From an uncultured Eudoraea sp. (lineage in GTDB: Bacteria; Bacteroidota; Bacteroidia; Flavobacteriales; Flavobacteriaceae), in assembly GCF_947258925.1 (NCBI RefSeq), contig NZ_CAMYKG010000004.1, positions 66,331 to 130,330 of the forward strand: a DNA stretch of 64,000 bases. The letters are read 5' to 3'. The notes below the pieces were generated by a model that was not told the origin of the DNA, made no database searches, and saw only the letters and a list, made by a program, of their open reading frames with translations. Made by a program: the position numbers and the translations under genes. Position 1 is the first letter of the stretch, and each line of letters begins with the position of its first letter. Positions 41,129 to 51,207 of the stretch are shown piece by piece.

Positions 41129-41530
41129 ATGAGTACCTATAAAGAGAAGCTTAGTATTTTATCCGAAATGATTGCCTTTGCAAAAGCTGATCACGCTTTA
41201 AAAGATATTGAATATAATTTTCTTTTAAGCGTAGCTGATGGCTTGGATATTGCCAAGGAAACATTTGATTCGCTTGTCGAAAATCAGGCAAAAATCATCG
41301 TTCCTAAAACACAAGCTGATCGTATTCTGCAATTTCACAGATTGGTATTACTAATGAATGTAGACCAGGAACAACATCTTGTTGAAATAGGTAAATTACA
41401 CAATATAGGCCTGGGTATGGGCTTACCTCCTTCTGCAATAGAACAGGTACTTACTGTTATGCATGATTATCCGGACAAAATAATTCCACCCGAAGTACTT
41501 ATCAATATTTTTAAAGCACATTACAATTAG
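41129..41530 (+). CDS. TerB-like helical protein of unknown function
   Basis: About 133 residues, all helical: KLSILSEMIAFAKADHALKDIEYNFLLSVADGL is the pattern of the TerB (tellurite resistance B) / DUF533-like fold, in which an acidic loop after the second helix (KADHALKDIE) binds metal in some members. No ter operon partners are nearby, so a link with tellurite is not supported. I chose ATG 41129 over the GTG one codon earlier. Confidence 0.7.
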   Translation: MSTYKEKLSILSEMIAFAKADHALKDIEYNFLLSVADGLDIAKETFDSLVENQAKIIVPKTQADRILQFHRLVLLMNVDQEQHLVEIGKLHNIGLGMGLPPSAIEQVLTVMHDYPDKIIPPEVLINIFKAHYN

Positions 41531-41759
41531 ATTTGAGCATTTACCTCTGCTCAATACTACTTTCCTGATTATATAATACCTTGTTTCCAATAAGATTTAC
41601 GATTATTGAAGCGCTATCGAATACCCTAAAATCTTATAATTACGCCATAATGGCATCAATAACTACTTAAAGCAAGTCAAAACGGCAGTTAAATAAACTT
41701 GGTATATCATTTGTCTATTACTAATCAAATAAATAGTCTTAATTAAAAAATATAAAAGA

Positions 41760-42188
41760 ATGAGTATAATCAGAAGAAACAATTTAGTATTTCCTGACCT
41801 GATGAATGAAATTTTTAAACCTGATTGGTTTGGGGGTCTGGAAAATTATCGTGGGACATTTCCTCCTGTAAACATTCTTGAAAACGAAACAAGTTTTGAA
41901 CTGGAGTTATCAGTTCCCGGGAGAAAAAAAGAAGATTTTAACATTGAAATTGATGAACAGGTTTTGACAATTTCCAGTGAAATCAAAAAAGAAGAAGAAG
42001 CCACAGAAGATGGTTATTCCCGTAAGGAATTTTCTTATACATCCTTTAAAAGGGCTTTCACTCTTCCTGAAACTATTGATGAAGAAGGAATTAAAGCTTC
42101 ATATGATAATGGAATTTTAAAATTCACTTTACCTAAGAAAGAAGAGTCACTTCCCAAGCCCAAGAGATTGATTGAAATTGGGAAATAA
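41760..42188 (+). CDS. Small heat shock protein, Hsp20/alpha-crystallin family
   Basis: 142 residues with a single alpha-crystallin domain (about 36-130). Strands run PVNILENETSFELELSVPGRKKEDFNIEID, then YSRKEFSYTSFKRAFTLPE. The IxV-type C-terminal motif appears as LIEIGK rather than a perfect I-x-I/V. An ATP-independent holdase that keeps unfolded proteins soluble. Own terminator downstream. No heat-shock operator of the CIRCE type is visible in the 229 bases upstream. Confidence 0.94.
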   Translation: MSIIRRNNLVFPDLMNEIFKPDWFGGLENYRGTFPPVNILENETSFELELSVPGRKKEDFNIEIDEQVLTISSEIKKEEEATEDGYSRKEFSYTSFKRAFTLPETIDEEGIKASYDNGILKFTLPKKEESLPKPKRLIEIGK

Positions 42189-42260
42189 GGATTCATAAAG
42201 TATGAGGAGCCCTCCTAACGGGCTTTCATGTTGGTTTGTTTGTTTAGTTGGTTAGTTAGG

Positions 42261-42297
42261 AAGAGCGTCTTGTTTATTCAGGGCGCTCTTTTTTTAT
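42261..42297 (+). terminator. Terminator after hsp20
   Basis: AAGAGCGTC (42261-42269) pairs with GGCGCTCTT (42282-42290) with one G-U, then a run of T that reaches the stop of the convergent uvrB gene. Confidence 0.85.
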
Positions 42298-44282
42298 GTC
42301 AGGTTTTGAAGCATTTTTATTTCATCCCTGAATTTAGCAGCTTGCATAAAATCTAATTCTTTTGCTGCTTTTTCCATAGCTTTTCTCTTATCACGTATCA
42401 ATTTTTCCTTTTGCTCTTTTGTAATGTATTGCAAGTCGGGTTCCTCTGCTCTAATTTCCTCTTTTTCAAAATGATATGTTGAAACAGAATTCTTAGCAAG
42501 GGCGCTGTCCAAATTCTTATTTAGTGCTCTGGGGGTTATATTATTTTTTAAATTGTAGTTTGTTTGCTTTTCCCTTCTATAGTTAGTCTCGTCAATTGTT
42601 TTTTGCATACTTGCCGTAACCTTGTCGGCATACATAATGGCTTTCCCGTTTAAATGGCGGGCTGCCCTGCCCACCGTTTGTGTTAATGAACGGTTGCTCC
42701 TCAGGAAACCTTCTTTGTCTGCATCCAATATAGCTACCAGAGATACCTCAGGCAGGTCGAGTCCTTCTCTTAACAAATTAACACCAATAAGGACATCAAA
42801 CACACCTTTTCGCAAATCCTGCATGATTTCAACCCTTTCCAAAGTGTCTACATCACTATGTATATATCTGCATCTTATATTAATTCGGGCTAGATATTTG
42901 GCAAGTTCTTCAGCCATTCTTTTTGTAAGTGTTGTTACCAGTGTCCGCTCGTCCAGTTCCACCCTTTGCTGAATTTCTTCAACCAAATCGTCGATTTGAT
43001 TTAAACTTGGACGAACATCTATTTCCGGATCCAATAAACCTGTCGGACGAATGACCTGCTCTACAAATACCCCCTGGCTAAGTTGCAATTCATAATCTGC
43101 CGGGGTAGCGCTAACATAGATTACCTGGTTTTGAAGTGCTTCAAATTCTTCAAATTTCAAAGGCCGGTTATCCATTGCTGCCGGTAGGCGAAATCCATAT
43201 TCAACCAGATTTTCTTTTCGAGACCTGTCACCTCCGTACATAGCGTGGACCTGTGGAATAGTAACATGACTTTCATCAACAACCATTAAATAGTCATTCG
43301 GAAAATAGTCCAGCAGACAGAATGGCCTGGTTCCGGGTTCACGACCATCCAGATATCTTGAATAATTTTCGATGCCGGAACAATAACCTAATTCACGGAT
43401 CATTTCTAAATCAAAATTGGTACGTTCTTCCAGCCGTTTCGCTTCAAGTGGTTTGGCAACACTTCTGAAATAATCCACCTGGTTGACCAAATCTCCCTGA
43501 ATCTGATGAATAGCATCCTGCAGGATATCCGGAGAGGTAACAAACATGTTTGCAGGATAAATGTTGAGGTTTTCATAGATCTCCAGCACTTTATTTTTAT
43601 AGGGATCAAAAGCTTCAATTTCTTCTATCTCATCTCCAAAAAAATGAATCCTGAAAGCATGATCAGCGTAACTTGGAAATACATCTACCACATCACCCTT
43701 TACTCTGAAATTTCCATTTCTAAAATCGGCCGTTGTCCTTGAATAAAGACTTTGTACAAGTTGATGAAGGAATTTAGTACGAGAAATAATTTGATCTTTC
43801 TCAATTGAGATTACGTTTTTTTGAAATTCTGCCGGATTGCCAATGCCATATAAACAGGAAACTGATGCCACGACAATAACGTCTCTTCTTCCCGACAACA
43901 GGGACGAAGTGGCACTTAAGCGCAGTTTTTCAATGTCCTCATTAATAGAGAGATCTTTTTCTATGTATAATCCGGAAGTTGGGATATAAGCCTCCGGCTG
44001 ATAGTAATCGTAGTAAGAGACAAAATATTCAACAGCATTTTCCGGAAAAAACTGCTTGAATTCTGAATATAACTGGGCTGCTAATGTTTTATTGTGGGCA
44101 AGAACAAGAGTAGGACGTTGAACACTTTGAATGACATTAGCCACCGTAAATGTTTTACCGGATCCGGTAACACCTAATAATGTCTGATAGCGTTCCCCGG
44201 TTTCTATGCCTTCCGTTAACTGGCTTATGGCTTCGGGTTGGTCTCCTGTTGGATCAAATTCTGATACTACCTTAAATTTCAT
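42294..44282 (-). CDS. uvrB: Excinuclease ABC subunit B
   Basis: The DNA-damage verification helicase of nucleotide excision repair; it loads on DNA with UvrA and recruits UvrC. 662 residues: Walker A GVTGSGKT (37-44), the strand-separating beta-hairpin with YYDYYQPEAYIP, DExx-box VVDESH, helicase motifs through QTVGRAARH, and a C-terminal UVR domain (KAAKELDFMQAAKFRDEI) that binds UvrA/UvrC. Length and motifs are complete. It lies 58 bases after the T9SS gene on the same strand and might share its transcript. Confidence 0.98.
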   Translation of the reverse strand: MKFKVVSEFDPTGDQPEAISQLTEGIETGERYQTLLGVTGSGKTFTVANVIQSVQRPTLVLAHNKTLAAQLYSEFKQFFPENAVEYFVSYYDYYQPEAYIPTSGLYIEKDLSINEDIEKLRLSATSSLLSGRRDVIVVASVSCLYGIGNPAEFQKNVISIEKDQIISRTKFLHQLVQSLYSRTTADFRNGNFRVKGDVVDVFPSYADHAFRIHFFGDEIEEIEAFDPYKNKVLEIYENLNIYPANMFVTSPDILQDAIHQIQGDLVNQVDYFRSVAKPLEAKRLEERTNFDLEMIRELGYCSGIENYSRYLDGREPGTRPFCLLDYFPNDYLMVVDESHVTIPQVHAMYGGDRSRKENLVEYGFRLPAAMDNRPLKFEEFEALQNQVIYVSATPADYELQLSQGVFVEQVIRPTGLLDPEIDVRPSLNQIDDLVEEIQQRVELDERTLVTTLTKRMAEELAKYLARINIRCRYIHSDVDTLERVEIMQDLRKGVFDVLIGVNLLREGLDLPEVSLVAILDADKEGFLRSNRSLTQTVGRAARHLNGKAIMYADKVTASMQKTIDETNYRREKQTNYNLKNNITPRALNKNLDSALAKNSVSTYHFEKEEIRAEEPDLQYITKEQKEKLIRDKRKAMEKAAKELDFMQAAKFRDEIKMLQNLT

Positions 44283-44340
44283 TTGGTAAAGTTACAAAAG
44301 GGTCGATAGTTTTCTTAGCAGGACAATTGTTAAATATGGT

Positions 44341-45792
44341 TTATCTCTTCAAGGCAAAAAATCCCTGGACTTCATTATTTAAATTATCCTTTGCTCTAAA
44401 CCAATAACTTGAAGAAGGAAGTGGTTGGCCATTGAACGTACCATCCCATCCTTTTGAATTTGGCATAATCTGAGTTAAAAAGTTGCCATACCTGTCGAAA
44501 ACCTGAATATAAGTCAGTTGAATTTCATTTCTTTCACGCGGGGCAATGTATTGCCAAAAATCGTTAATCCCGTCACCATTGGGGGTGAAGAACTTAGGAA
44601 AGTCATCAACTGTCAATTCCCTTTCAACCAAACGTTGGGCGATTCCACATCCATTCTTATCCCTGACATATATGATATGGGTACCTTCCGAAACCCTGTT
44701 AAATATTGGCATGTCCTGATATGGCCCATCAATTTCGTCCAGCGCATATTCATAATCACCAAGCCCGCTAACTTCCACCTGTATTCTTTTACCATCGATT
44801 TGGCGTTCGACGGAAACGGAGGTAATCTGTGCTATTTCTGATAATACTACGTTGAACTCCTGGGATACTGCACATTCAAAGGTTTCCCCACCCTGTTCAA
44901 CAAAATTATAGGCCTCGTAGCGATAAGGGCCTACTTCAGACAAAGAGACTGTTGCTGTTGATGATAGTAAAGTCTCAGTTCCGTCATCATTTACCTTGTA
45001 CCATCTAAAGCCCTCTGCCGAATCAATACTGCTATATAGAGTTGGTAACTCATTCTTGCATAAGCCAATCTGACCGGGTAAATTGGTTTCAGGTTTTCTT
45101 GAGATAATTTCACCGCTTACCGGATCAAAAAAGGCATTGCAATCTATAACGGCATTTCCGGTCGTAAAGCTTTCTTCATTACATAATCCGGCATCCCCAT
45201 TTTCATTATATGGAATTACGGTAACATAAACAGGTGTATCCTGCGGTAAATCATCCGAAGGATTATAGCTCAATACATTTCCAACATCCAAATTATCAAT
45301 TAAATCGGTGGCTCCCGGCATGGTGCCAACAGATATTCTATATCCGGTAGCAGTAGGCGCATAGCCCCAGTTGAGTTCTGTTTTTACTGAAACATTCCCG
45401 TCGTTATTCAGTGGTTCTGTCAATGAAGTACATGGTGGTGCGGTGGTAACATCTTCAGTTGTAAAGGACTCACTTGTACAAATTATAAGCTGCCCATTAG
45501 ACAAAAACAAACTTATTGTAACATAGATGGTGGTGTTTTCCGGGAGACCCACTTCAGGGGTGTAACTATTGGTAAGGCCGGCGGAACGCCTGTTCAGAAT
45601 ATCACCGCCGCCAGGTGTGGTCCCAAGAGACACCAAATATCCAATTATACCCGGGACAGGGGGCCAGTTAATAGTAGTATTTACAAGGACTCCCAAAGAA
45701 CCATCAGCGGGACTGGTAAGCCTGGGACATTCCTGACCAATGGCCGTAACTGCCTTAAATATAAATATTATGATAAGTATTGACTTTTTCAT
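44341..45792 (-). CDS. T9SS type B secreted protein, two Fn3/Ig-like repeats
   Basis: 483 residues, signal peptide (to about 19). Two tandem beta-sandwich repeats of about 100 residues, each starting C--LT-P-DG---V---T-I-W and closing ESFTTxD/GN, then an Ig-like region. The C-terminal about 85 residues are the gliding-motility / T9SS type B sorting domain, with FPKFFTPNGDGINDFWQ, FDRYGNFL, GWDGTFNG and SSYWF, ending LKR. It is therefore exported across the outer membrane by the type IX system. Repeat domains suggest adhesin- or matrix-like binding. Paralogue of the next gene upstream. Confidence 0.9.
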   Translation of the reverse strand: MKKSILIIIFIFKAVTAIGQECPRLTSPADGSLGVLVNTTINWPPVPGIIGYLVSLGTTPGGGDILNRRSAGLTNSYTPEVGLPENTTIYVTISLFLSNGQLIICTSESFTTEDVTTAPPCTSLTEPLNNDGNVSVKTELNWGYAPTATGYRISVGTMPGATDLIDNLDVGNVLSYNPSDDLPQDTPVYVTVIPYNENGDAGLCNEESFTTGNAVIDCNAFFDPVSGEIISRKPETNLPGQIGLCKNELPTLYSSIDSAEGFRWYKVNDDGTETLLSSTATVSLSEVGPYRYEAYNFVEQGGETFECAVSQEFNVVLSEIAQITSVSVERQIDGKRIQVEVSGLGDYEYALDEIDGPYQDMPIFNRVSEGTHIIYVRDKNGCGIAQRLVERELTVDDFPKFFTPNGDGINDFWQYIAPRERNEIQLTYIQVFDRYGNFLTQIMPNSKGWDGTFNGQPLPSSSYWFRAKDNLNNEVQGFFALKR

Positions 45793-45823
45793 TTTATAAG
45801 CCCATGAGGCTGCTCAATTCTTA

Positions 45824-47578
45824 TTATCTTTTTAATGCAAAATGACCTTGTATTTGACCATTACTTTCTGAAATTGCCCTGAACCAATAATCAGAAGAGG
45901 GTAGGGGCCTGCCATTAAAACTGCCATCCCAACCATTAGCAGAAGGTTCTATTTGCGCCAATAAATTTCCATATCGGTCAAATATATATATGACGTCTAT
46001 GTTTATTTCACCGCTTAAAGGGGTTGGAATGAACTGCCAAAAATCATTAATCCCATCGCCGTTTGGAGTAAAGAATTTGGGGAAGCCTTCCAAAGTTAAA
46101 TCCTGTTCCACACTTTCCTGTGCTATTCCACATCCATTTTTATCTCTGACAAAAACCGTATACGAACCTGCGGGGATATTGTTAAAAACATTACTATCCT
46201 GGTAAGGTCCATCTATGTTATTTAAAGCATATTCGTAATTACCAATTCCGCTTGCATCCACGGTAATGTCAATTCCTGTTGGCTGTTCTGTTATCAAAAC
46301 TGAATTGATAGTTGCTATTTCCGATGATATCACATTGAAGACTTGTGATGAGGGGCATTCTATAGTGCCACTGGCCTGCATTACTGTATTATATGCTTCA
46401 TACCTGTATTCTCCTGCTTCTGAGAGGGATACCTGTGTACCTCCGGAGATTAGGGTTTCATTTCCAAATTCGTCACGTTTATACCATCTAAAACCTTCCG
46501 CCATATCTGTCGATGAAACTGTAAATGGTATTTCATTCTGACAAAAAGAAATTGTGTCTGGGAAGGATATATCCGGATTTATTATGACAAGTTCCCCTGT
46601 TACTGAATCAAAATAGGGGCCGCATCCGATTATGGTGGAGAAAGACTCCTGGGTGCAACCAATGGCATCCCCCGCGGCATTAAATGGAATTATGGTAATA
46701 AAAAAAGTTAAGTTTGGCTCAAAGTCGATTACAAATGTAGAATTTGTAGTAAAAATAACGTTGTCCAGAACTTCTGCCGTAAAGGGAGAACTGCCAATAG
46801 TTACTCTATATCCCACAGCATCAGGTATGTCAGTCCATTCTATTAAAGGTGTAAGGGGTACATTTATGGCTCCATCCAAAGGATTAGTAAGGCTTGTACA
46901 ACCCGGTGCCGTGGCTATTGTCCCGGTTGTAAAACTTTGTTCCGGACAAGGTGACAGATCACCATTTTCATTATAAGGCGTGATTTGAACAAATATCTCA
47001 GTGCTGGGTGAAAAATCCATCGTTGGGTTGTAAAACAGGACATTACCTATGTCTTCATTATTTACAATATTACCTGCACCTGGTACTGTACTAAGGGAAA
47101 TTCTATAACCTGTAGCAGTGGGAGAATAGTTCCATACAATATTGGCAGCGATATTTACATTGGTTGCACCATCAGCAGGATTGGTAACCGTCGTGCATGC
47201 CGGTGGACTGGTAACATCTTCTGTTGTAAAGGATTCACCTGGACATACAACATCAGGAATATCGGCATCAAAAAAGAAAAGTGTTATGCTTACATAAATC
47301 TGAGTATTTTCAGGTAAACCGAAAGGAGGAGTGTAAGAAAGGGAATTTCCCAAATTAACCTGATTTACAATATCTACTCCCCCGGGGGTAGTACCGATAG
47401 AAATAACATAACCAGGCACACCAACCACAGCATCCCAGGTAATGGTTGAATTCACAGGTACATTTACTGCACCATCAACAGGAGAAGTCAATACCGGGGA
47501 ATTACAGGTCTGTGCCCAGGTATTAAATGAAAGCCCCAGAACTATCAGGAATAATATGTTGCTTTTAATTAACTTCAT
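45824..47578 (-). CDS. T9SS type B secreted protein, three Fn3/Ig-like repeats
   Basis: 584 residues, clearly a paralogue of the neighbouring protein at 44341 but with three of the approximately 100-residue repeats (starting near 22, 128 and 228). The Ig-like part and the T9SS type B domain (FPKFFTPNGDGINDFWQF ... GWDGSFNGRPLPSSDYWF ... LKR) follow in the same order. Signal peptide to about 23 (TWAQ). The two genes are 31 bases apart, so a tandem duplication with loss or gain of one repeat is the simple reading. Likely extracellular, surface or released. Confidence 0.9.
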   Translation of the reverse strand: MKLIKSNILFLIVLGLSFNTWAQTCNSPVLTSPVDGAVNVPVNSTITWDAVVGVPGYVISIGTTPGGVDIVNQVNLGNSLSYTPPFGLPENTQIYVSITLFFFDADIPDVVCPGESFTTEDVTSPPACTTVTNPADGATNVNIAANIVWNYSPTATGYRISLSTVPGAGNIVNNEDIGNVLFYNPTMDFSPSTEIFVQITPYNENGDLSPCPEQSFTTGTIATAPGCTSLTNPLDGAINVPLTPLIEWTDIPDAVGYRVTIGSSPFTAEVLDNVIFTTNSTFVIDFEPNLTFFITIIPFNAAGDAIGCTQESFSTIIGCGPYFDSVTGELVIINPDISFPDTISFCQNEIPFTVSSTDMAEGFRWYKRDEFGNETLISGGTQVSLSEAGEYRYEAYNTVMQASGTIECPSSQVFNVISSEIATINSVLITEQPTGIDITVDASGIGNYEYALNNIDGPYQDSNVFNNIPAGSYTVFVRDKNGCGIAQESVEQDLTLEGFPKFFTPNGDGINDFWQFIPTPLSGEINIDVIYIFDRYGNLLAQIEPSANGWDGSFNGRPLPSSDYWFRAISESNGQIQGHFALKR

Positions 47579-47627
47579 TTATATTTTTCAATATCCAATA
47601 TCAAAACCTTTTATTTTGTGAACAAGC

Positions 47628-50327
47628 TTATCTTTTTAAGGCGAAATGCCCTCGAATTTCCCTGCCATCTTGCAATATTAATTTAAACCAATAATCAGAT
47701 GCCGGGAGGATATTACTGCTCGAGGTTCCATTCCATCCTTCATCTCCGGCATCAATTTGAGCTACAATTTTCCCATAACGATCAAAAATTGCGATCAAAG
47801 CTTTAGGCTGAAACTGTTCATTTAACCCTGTAATTTGCCAGCGGTCATTTATACCATCGCCATTCGGTGTAAAAAATTTGGGATAGCCCATAACCGATAC
47901 TTCTTGTTCTGTCTCCCCACAACCATTTGTGTCTCGTACAGTCAGGGTTACAAAACCTGGTTCAATGTTGGAAAAAGTATTCTCGGTCTGGAAGGAAGTA
48001 CCATCAATAGAGTATTCATACAAGCCTGCTCCCGCGACATCAATTTCAATAGAATTGTTAGTTGAAAAATCAACAATATCAATATTTCTGATAATTGGTT
48101 TACTCGAAAGGATAACGGTAAAATCTACACTATTTTCACAGCGGACTTCCTTACCATCGATATTATATAGAAAAGTAGTTTCCAGGACATAGTCACCTCC
48201 TTCAGTAAAAATTGCCGTTTGACCTTCTGTAACCAACTCTTCACGGTTATTCAATTGTTGGTACCATCTGTAGGAATTAAAACCTTCAGGACCTTTGATG
48301 GGAAGCTCAGTTCCTTCACATAGGATATAGCTTTCTTCCAACGCTAAAACAGGAGATTCCGTAACTACTAATTCTATAATATCCACAGCAGGACATTCTC
48401 CGGAATTCTCTATCCGGCTATATATTACAGAACTTTCAGAGACGTAAGGATTTGCTAATTCCTTTTGCTCTAAAAATAGATCTTCCAACGTTTCATAAAA
48501 CCTAATTTCGTTGGTCGTATAGTTTTCAGCGATGGTTTCAAGGTTAAAGCTGCTCAAAAGGATATCATCGCCGGCAATCTCATCGCAGCCGTAAAAAGGT
48601 CCATAAGGACTTGTTGCAATAGTTACCGGGGAAATTTGTAGCTGAAGTTCCCCAAAATAGGTGCATCCCAATATATTTTCAGCTCTGTAATATAGCATCT
48701 GGTTAAAAGCGGAAGTGTTCCGATACTCAGAAACATTAGAAATTCTAATGTCGTTATCACGGTTCGAGACACTTTCATAGAAATAAAATGTTATTTCCGG
48801 ATCATCGTTTATAGTTTCCAAATTAATAGTAGTAATACCATCATTTGAGTTGATAACATCAAAATCGCATAGTTCCAGGGATAGTAGTGGGTCGGGAACA
48901 GGAAGTATATTCACCAATGCTTCGCCCAGGATAGGACATGCGGAAGGATTGGGTGTAGTAATTTCCAGGCTATATCGTCCTGAATCGTCCGGGTCAGCAT
49001 TGGTTGATTCATAAAAATAACCGGTTGTTACCGTTATTGGTAAGCCATCTTTAAACCAGGAATAAGTTGCTCCCGGTATTTCCTCAGCTTCCAGTCTAAA
49101 CGAATCTCCTGTGCATTTCGCAAGGGTACTACTCCTGGTTCCATCGGAGTTCAGTACCAGTTGTGTTTTACCGAAAAACGACTGAATAAAAGGAGGCAGG
49201 CCCTGAGTGGCATTCCCATCTAATTCTATAGCATTGTGTTCATATTCGGAGGCAGCTCCTTTTTCATCCGGAAAATTAATGGCTCCTAAATATGGAGAAC
49301 CCTGAAAATAATTTGCCGCGATGGTTCTATATATTTTTCCATTATTAGCCATTTGAAGGGCACCCCTGAATATCTCCCTGGAATCTAAAACTACTTCAGA
49401 AGCCGAAATATCAGTTTCCGTGAGGTCGTATTGCAGTAGTTGGGATAATTGAGCAGAATTATCCAAAATGTTATTTGAGGAATGCACATATAGATAATTG
49501 CTGTTTGGAGAAAATTCAATTCCGTATGCGAATTGATAAGGTGTATTTATTGTAATTCTTTGCTGATTACTAAGCACACCCGTAGTGGCATCGAAATCAT
49601 AAATAAAGAGTCCGTTAATCACATTGGCACTTGCTATTTTAGTTCCATCTGCTGATAGTTTTAAATAGCCTCTGGGGTCATTGACAAATAAATCATTGAA
49701 TGTAGTTTTGACAGGAGTGTTTACTACACCTGTACTGTTGATTTCATAGCTATAGAAGGTATTTAAATTTCCAACTCCTCCATTTGCCGATGCCAGTGTA
49801 AGAACCCATATTGAATTATCTGAGCAGTCTTTAAGAACTGCCGATATTTTTTCAGAACAGTCTCTTAATAAATTTATATTTTTCTGAATTACAGCGCCCC
49901 TCCCATTATTCATTGATATATCTACAACAGAATAATTCAGCCCATAATCGGGATCTGTTTCAGAAATGGTAGTGTCAACAGTAAAAATATAGTACAGATT
50001 GGGATCCTGGGGTTTAGGAACGATTAATGCGGACTGTGTGCTTGAAGAGTCGCCATACAAGCCCTGTCCATTTTGCATTATTTCATTTGTTTGGTCGTAA
50101 ACAGTGATTCCATCAGTATAAAAAAGAAGATTACCAAAAGTATCAGATATTGCGGCACAACCTTCAAAAGTATTTATTTTACCATTTGTAAGGGATGTAA
50201 CACTACCATCATTATTGAACCGCAAACCGGCCTTATCACCGAAATACCAATTGGAAGCTTCGCCCTGGCCTAAGACTAGAAAGGGGCAAAGTATCAGAAA
50301 GAGCAATAGTGTCCTGATCTTTTTCAT
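47628..50327 (-). CDS. T9SS type B secreted protein with N-terminal beta-propeller
   Basis: 899 residues, signal peptide (to about 20, VLGQ). The first 370 or so residues (NWYFGDKAGLRFNNDG, FGNLLFYTDGITVYDQ, LSADGTKIASANV, FSPNSNYLYV) form repeated WD/PQQ-like propeller blades. They are followed by Ig-like domains and the T9SS type B sorting domain (YPKFFTPNGDGINDRWQI ... GWNGTSSSNILPASDYWF ... LKR). It shares the sorting domain but not the N-terminal repeats with the two downstream proteins. Lies 26 bases after the ABC permease gene, in the same operon. Confidence 0.9.
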   Translation of the reverse strand: MKKIRTLLLFLILCPFLVLGQGEASNWYFGDKAGLRFNNDGSVTSLTNGKINTFEGCAAISDTFGNLLFYTDGITVYDQTNEIMQNGQGLYGDSSSTQSALIVPKPQDPNLYYIFTVDTTISETDPDYGLNYSVVDISMNNGRGAVIQKNINLLRDCSEKISAVLKDCSDNSIWVLTLASANGGVGNLNTFYSYEINSTGVVNTPVKTTFNDLFVNDPRGYLKLSADGTKIASANVINGLFIYDFDATTGVLSNQQRITINTPYQFAYGIEFSPNSNYLYVHSSNNILDNSAQLSQLLQYDLTETDISASEVVLDSREIFRGALQMANNGKIYRTIAANYFQGSPYLGAINFPDEKGAASEYEHNAIELDGNATQGLPPFIQSFFGKTQLVLNSDGTRSSTLAKCTGDSFRLEAEEIPGATYSWFKDGLPITVTTGYFYESTNADPDDSGRYSLEITTPNPSACPILGEALVNILPVPDPLLSLELCDFDVINSNDGITTINLETINDDPEITFYFYESVSNRDNDIRISNVSEYRNTSAFNQMLYYRAENILGCTYFGELQLQISPVTIATSPYGPFYGCDEIAGDDILLSSFNLETIAENYTTNEIRFYETLEDLFLEQKELANPYVSESSVIYSRIENSGECPAVDIIELVVTESPVLALEESYILCEGTELPIKGPEGFNSYRWYQQLNNREELVTEGQTAIFTEGGDYVLETTFLYNIDGKEVRCENSVDFTVILSSKPIIRNIDIVDFSTNNSIEIDVAGAGLYEYSIDGTSFQTENTFSNIEPGFVTLTVRDTNGCGETEQEVSVMGYPKFFTPNGDGINDRWQITGLNEQFQPKALIAIFDRYGKIVAQIDAGDEGWNGTSSSNILPASDYWFKLILQDGREIRGHFALKR

Positions 50328-50353
50328 AGTGTTCTTCCAAACACCACAAGATA

Positions 50354-51187
50354 CTACAAATCTCTCTTTTTAAGCAAAGCGTACGATAAATAGATAAAAA
50401 TAGCAGTCCAACCAATGACGATGAGTACTTCATGAAAATGAACATGGTAATCAAGCGAAATTTCTTCTCCTATTTGATCGGCAACTGTCTGAACAGCGCT
50501 GAGCCTGGAAAATGGTTCTTTAATCAGATTAAACATTGAATTCAAAGGGAAAAAGCCCATGATAGCATCGGTAGTTTCACCATCAAACAATTTCCAGCGA
50601 ATCATCCCTCTCACAAATCCCTCGAAAACCTGCCATAGAACCAGGAAACCCAGTGCAAAGGCTGATCGCTTCACAAGCATTCCCAGGAACAAACAGAATG
50701 AAAAAAATCCAACGAGTTTAACGAAAAAAGCCAACAGAAATTCCATATCAGAAAAAATAATGGAGATTTCATTATAATCGGAATAAATAAGTCCCAGGAT
50801 CATTGATACTACAAAGACGAAGACTGTGGAAATTAAGGCAAATGAAATGACGGTAAGGAATTTCGACAAGATAAATTCCTTTTTAGAAAGGCCATCGATC
50901 AAATTCTGTTTTATCGTTTTATTACTGTATTCATTGGCCATCATGGAGACAATCACTATAGCAAGGAATAGTTTAAAAAAAGCGGTTATAAATGTGTTGA
51001 AATGCCAGATATAAGGAAAATTAAAAATCCCCTGTTCTGCTAAATGAAATTTTACCGGCCCTATGTCAAATTTAATGGCTGCAACCAATGCTATTGAAGT
51101 GAGAAGTACGAAATAGGAGATAATCAGAATCTTACTTGATCTGTTGTTCCAAAGCTTTATAAATTCTATCTGCAATAACCTTTTCAT
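50354..51187 (-). CDS. ABC-2 type transporter permease
   Basis: 277 residues with about six membrane helices (for example ILIISYFVLLTSIALVAAI, FKLFLAIVIVSMMANEYS, FCLFLGMLVKRSAFALGFL). The sequence NEYSNKTIKQNLIDGLSKKEFILSK is the conserved loop after the second helix in this small ABC-2 permease group (bacitracin/lantibiotic-exporter-like). Partner of the ATPase encoded 20 bases upstream. Cargo unknown; the position in front of three T9SS genes is notable but not proof of a shared function. Confidence 0.88.
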   Translation of the reverse strand: MKRLLQIEFIKLWNNRSSKILIISYFVLLTSIALVAAIKFDIGPVKFHLAEQGIFNFPYIWHFNTFITAFFKLFLAIVIVSMMANEYSNKTIKQNLIDGLSKKEFILSKFLTVISFALISTVFVFVVSMILGLIYSDYNEISIIFSDMEFLLAFFVKLVGFFSFCLFLGMLVKRSAFALGFLVLWQVFEGFVRGMIRWKLFDGETTDAIMGFFPLNSMFNLIKEPFSRLSAVQTVADQIGEEISLDYHVHFHEVLIVIGWTAIFIYLSYALLKKRDL

Positions 51188-51207
51188 TATTATTTTTGTT
51201 TGGAAAG

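Noticed and set aside
41129-41530. Tellurite-resistance island suggested by a TerB-like protein
   Set aside because: Only the helical fold is suggestive; no terA, terC, terD or terZ gene is nearby.
41700-41759. Loose dyad ATTTG...CAAAT upstream of hsp20 as a heat-shock operator
   Set aside because: Only five bases per arm match in very AT-rich DNA; it does not fit CIRCE and could be chance.
42225-42260. Short TTGGTTTG/TTTAGTTGG-type repeats after hsp20 as a CRISPR or VNTR
   Set aside because: Units are only 4-6 bases and irregular, with no spacers; this is simple-sequence DNA between two hairpins.
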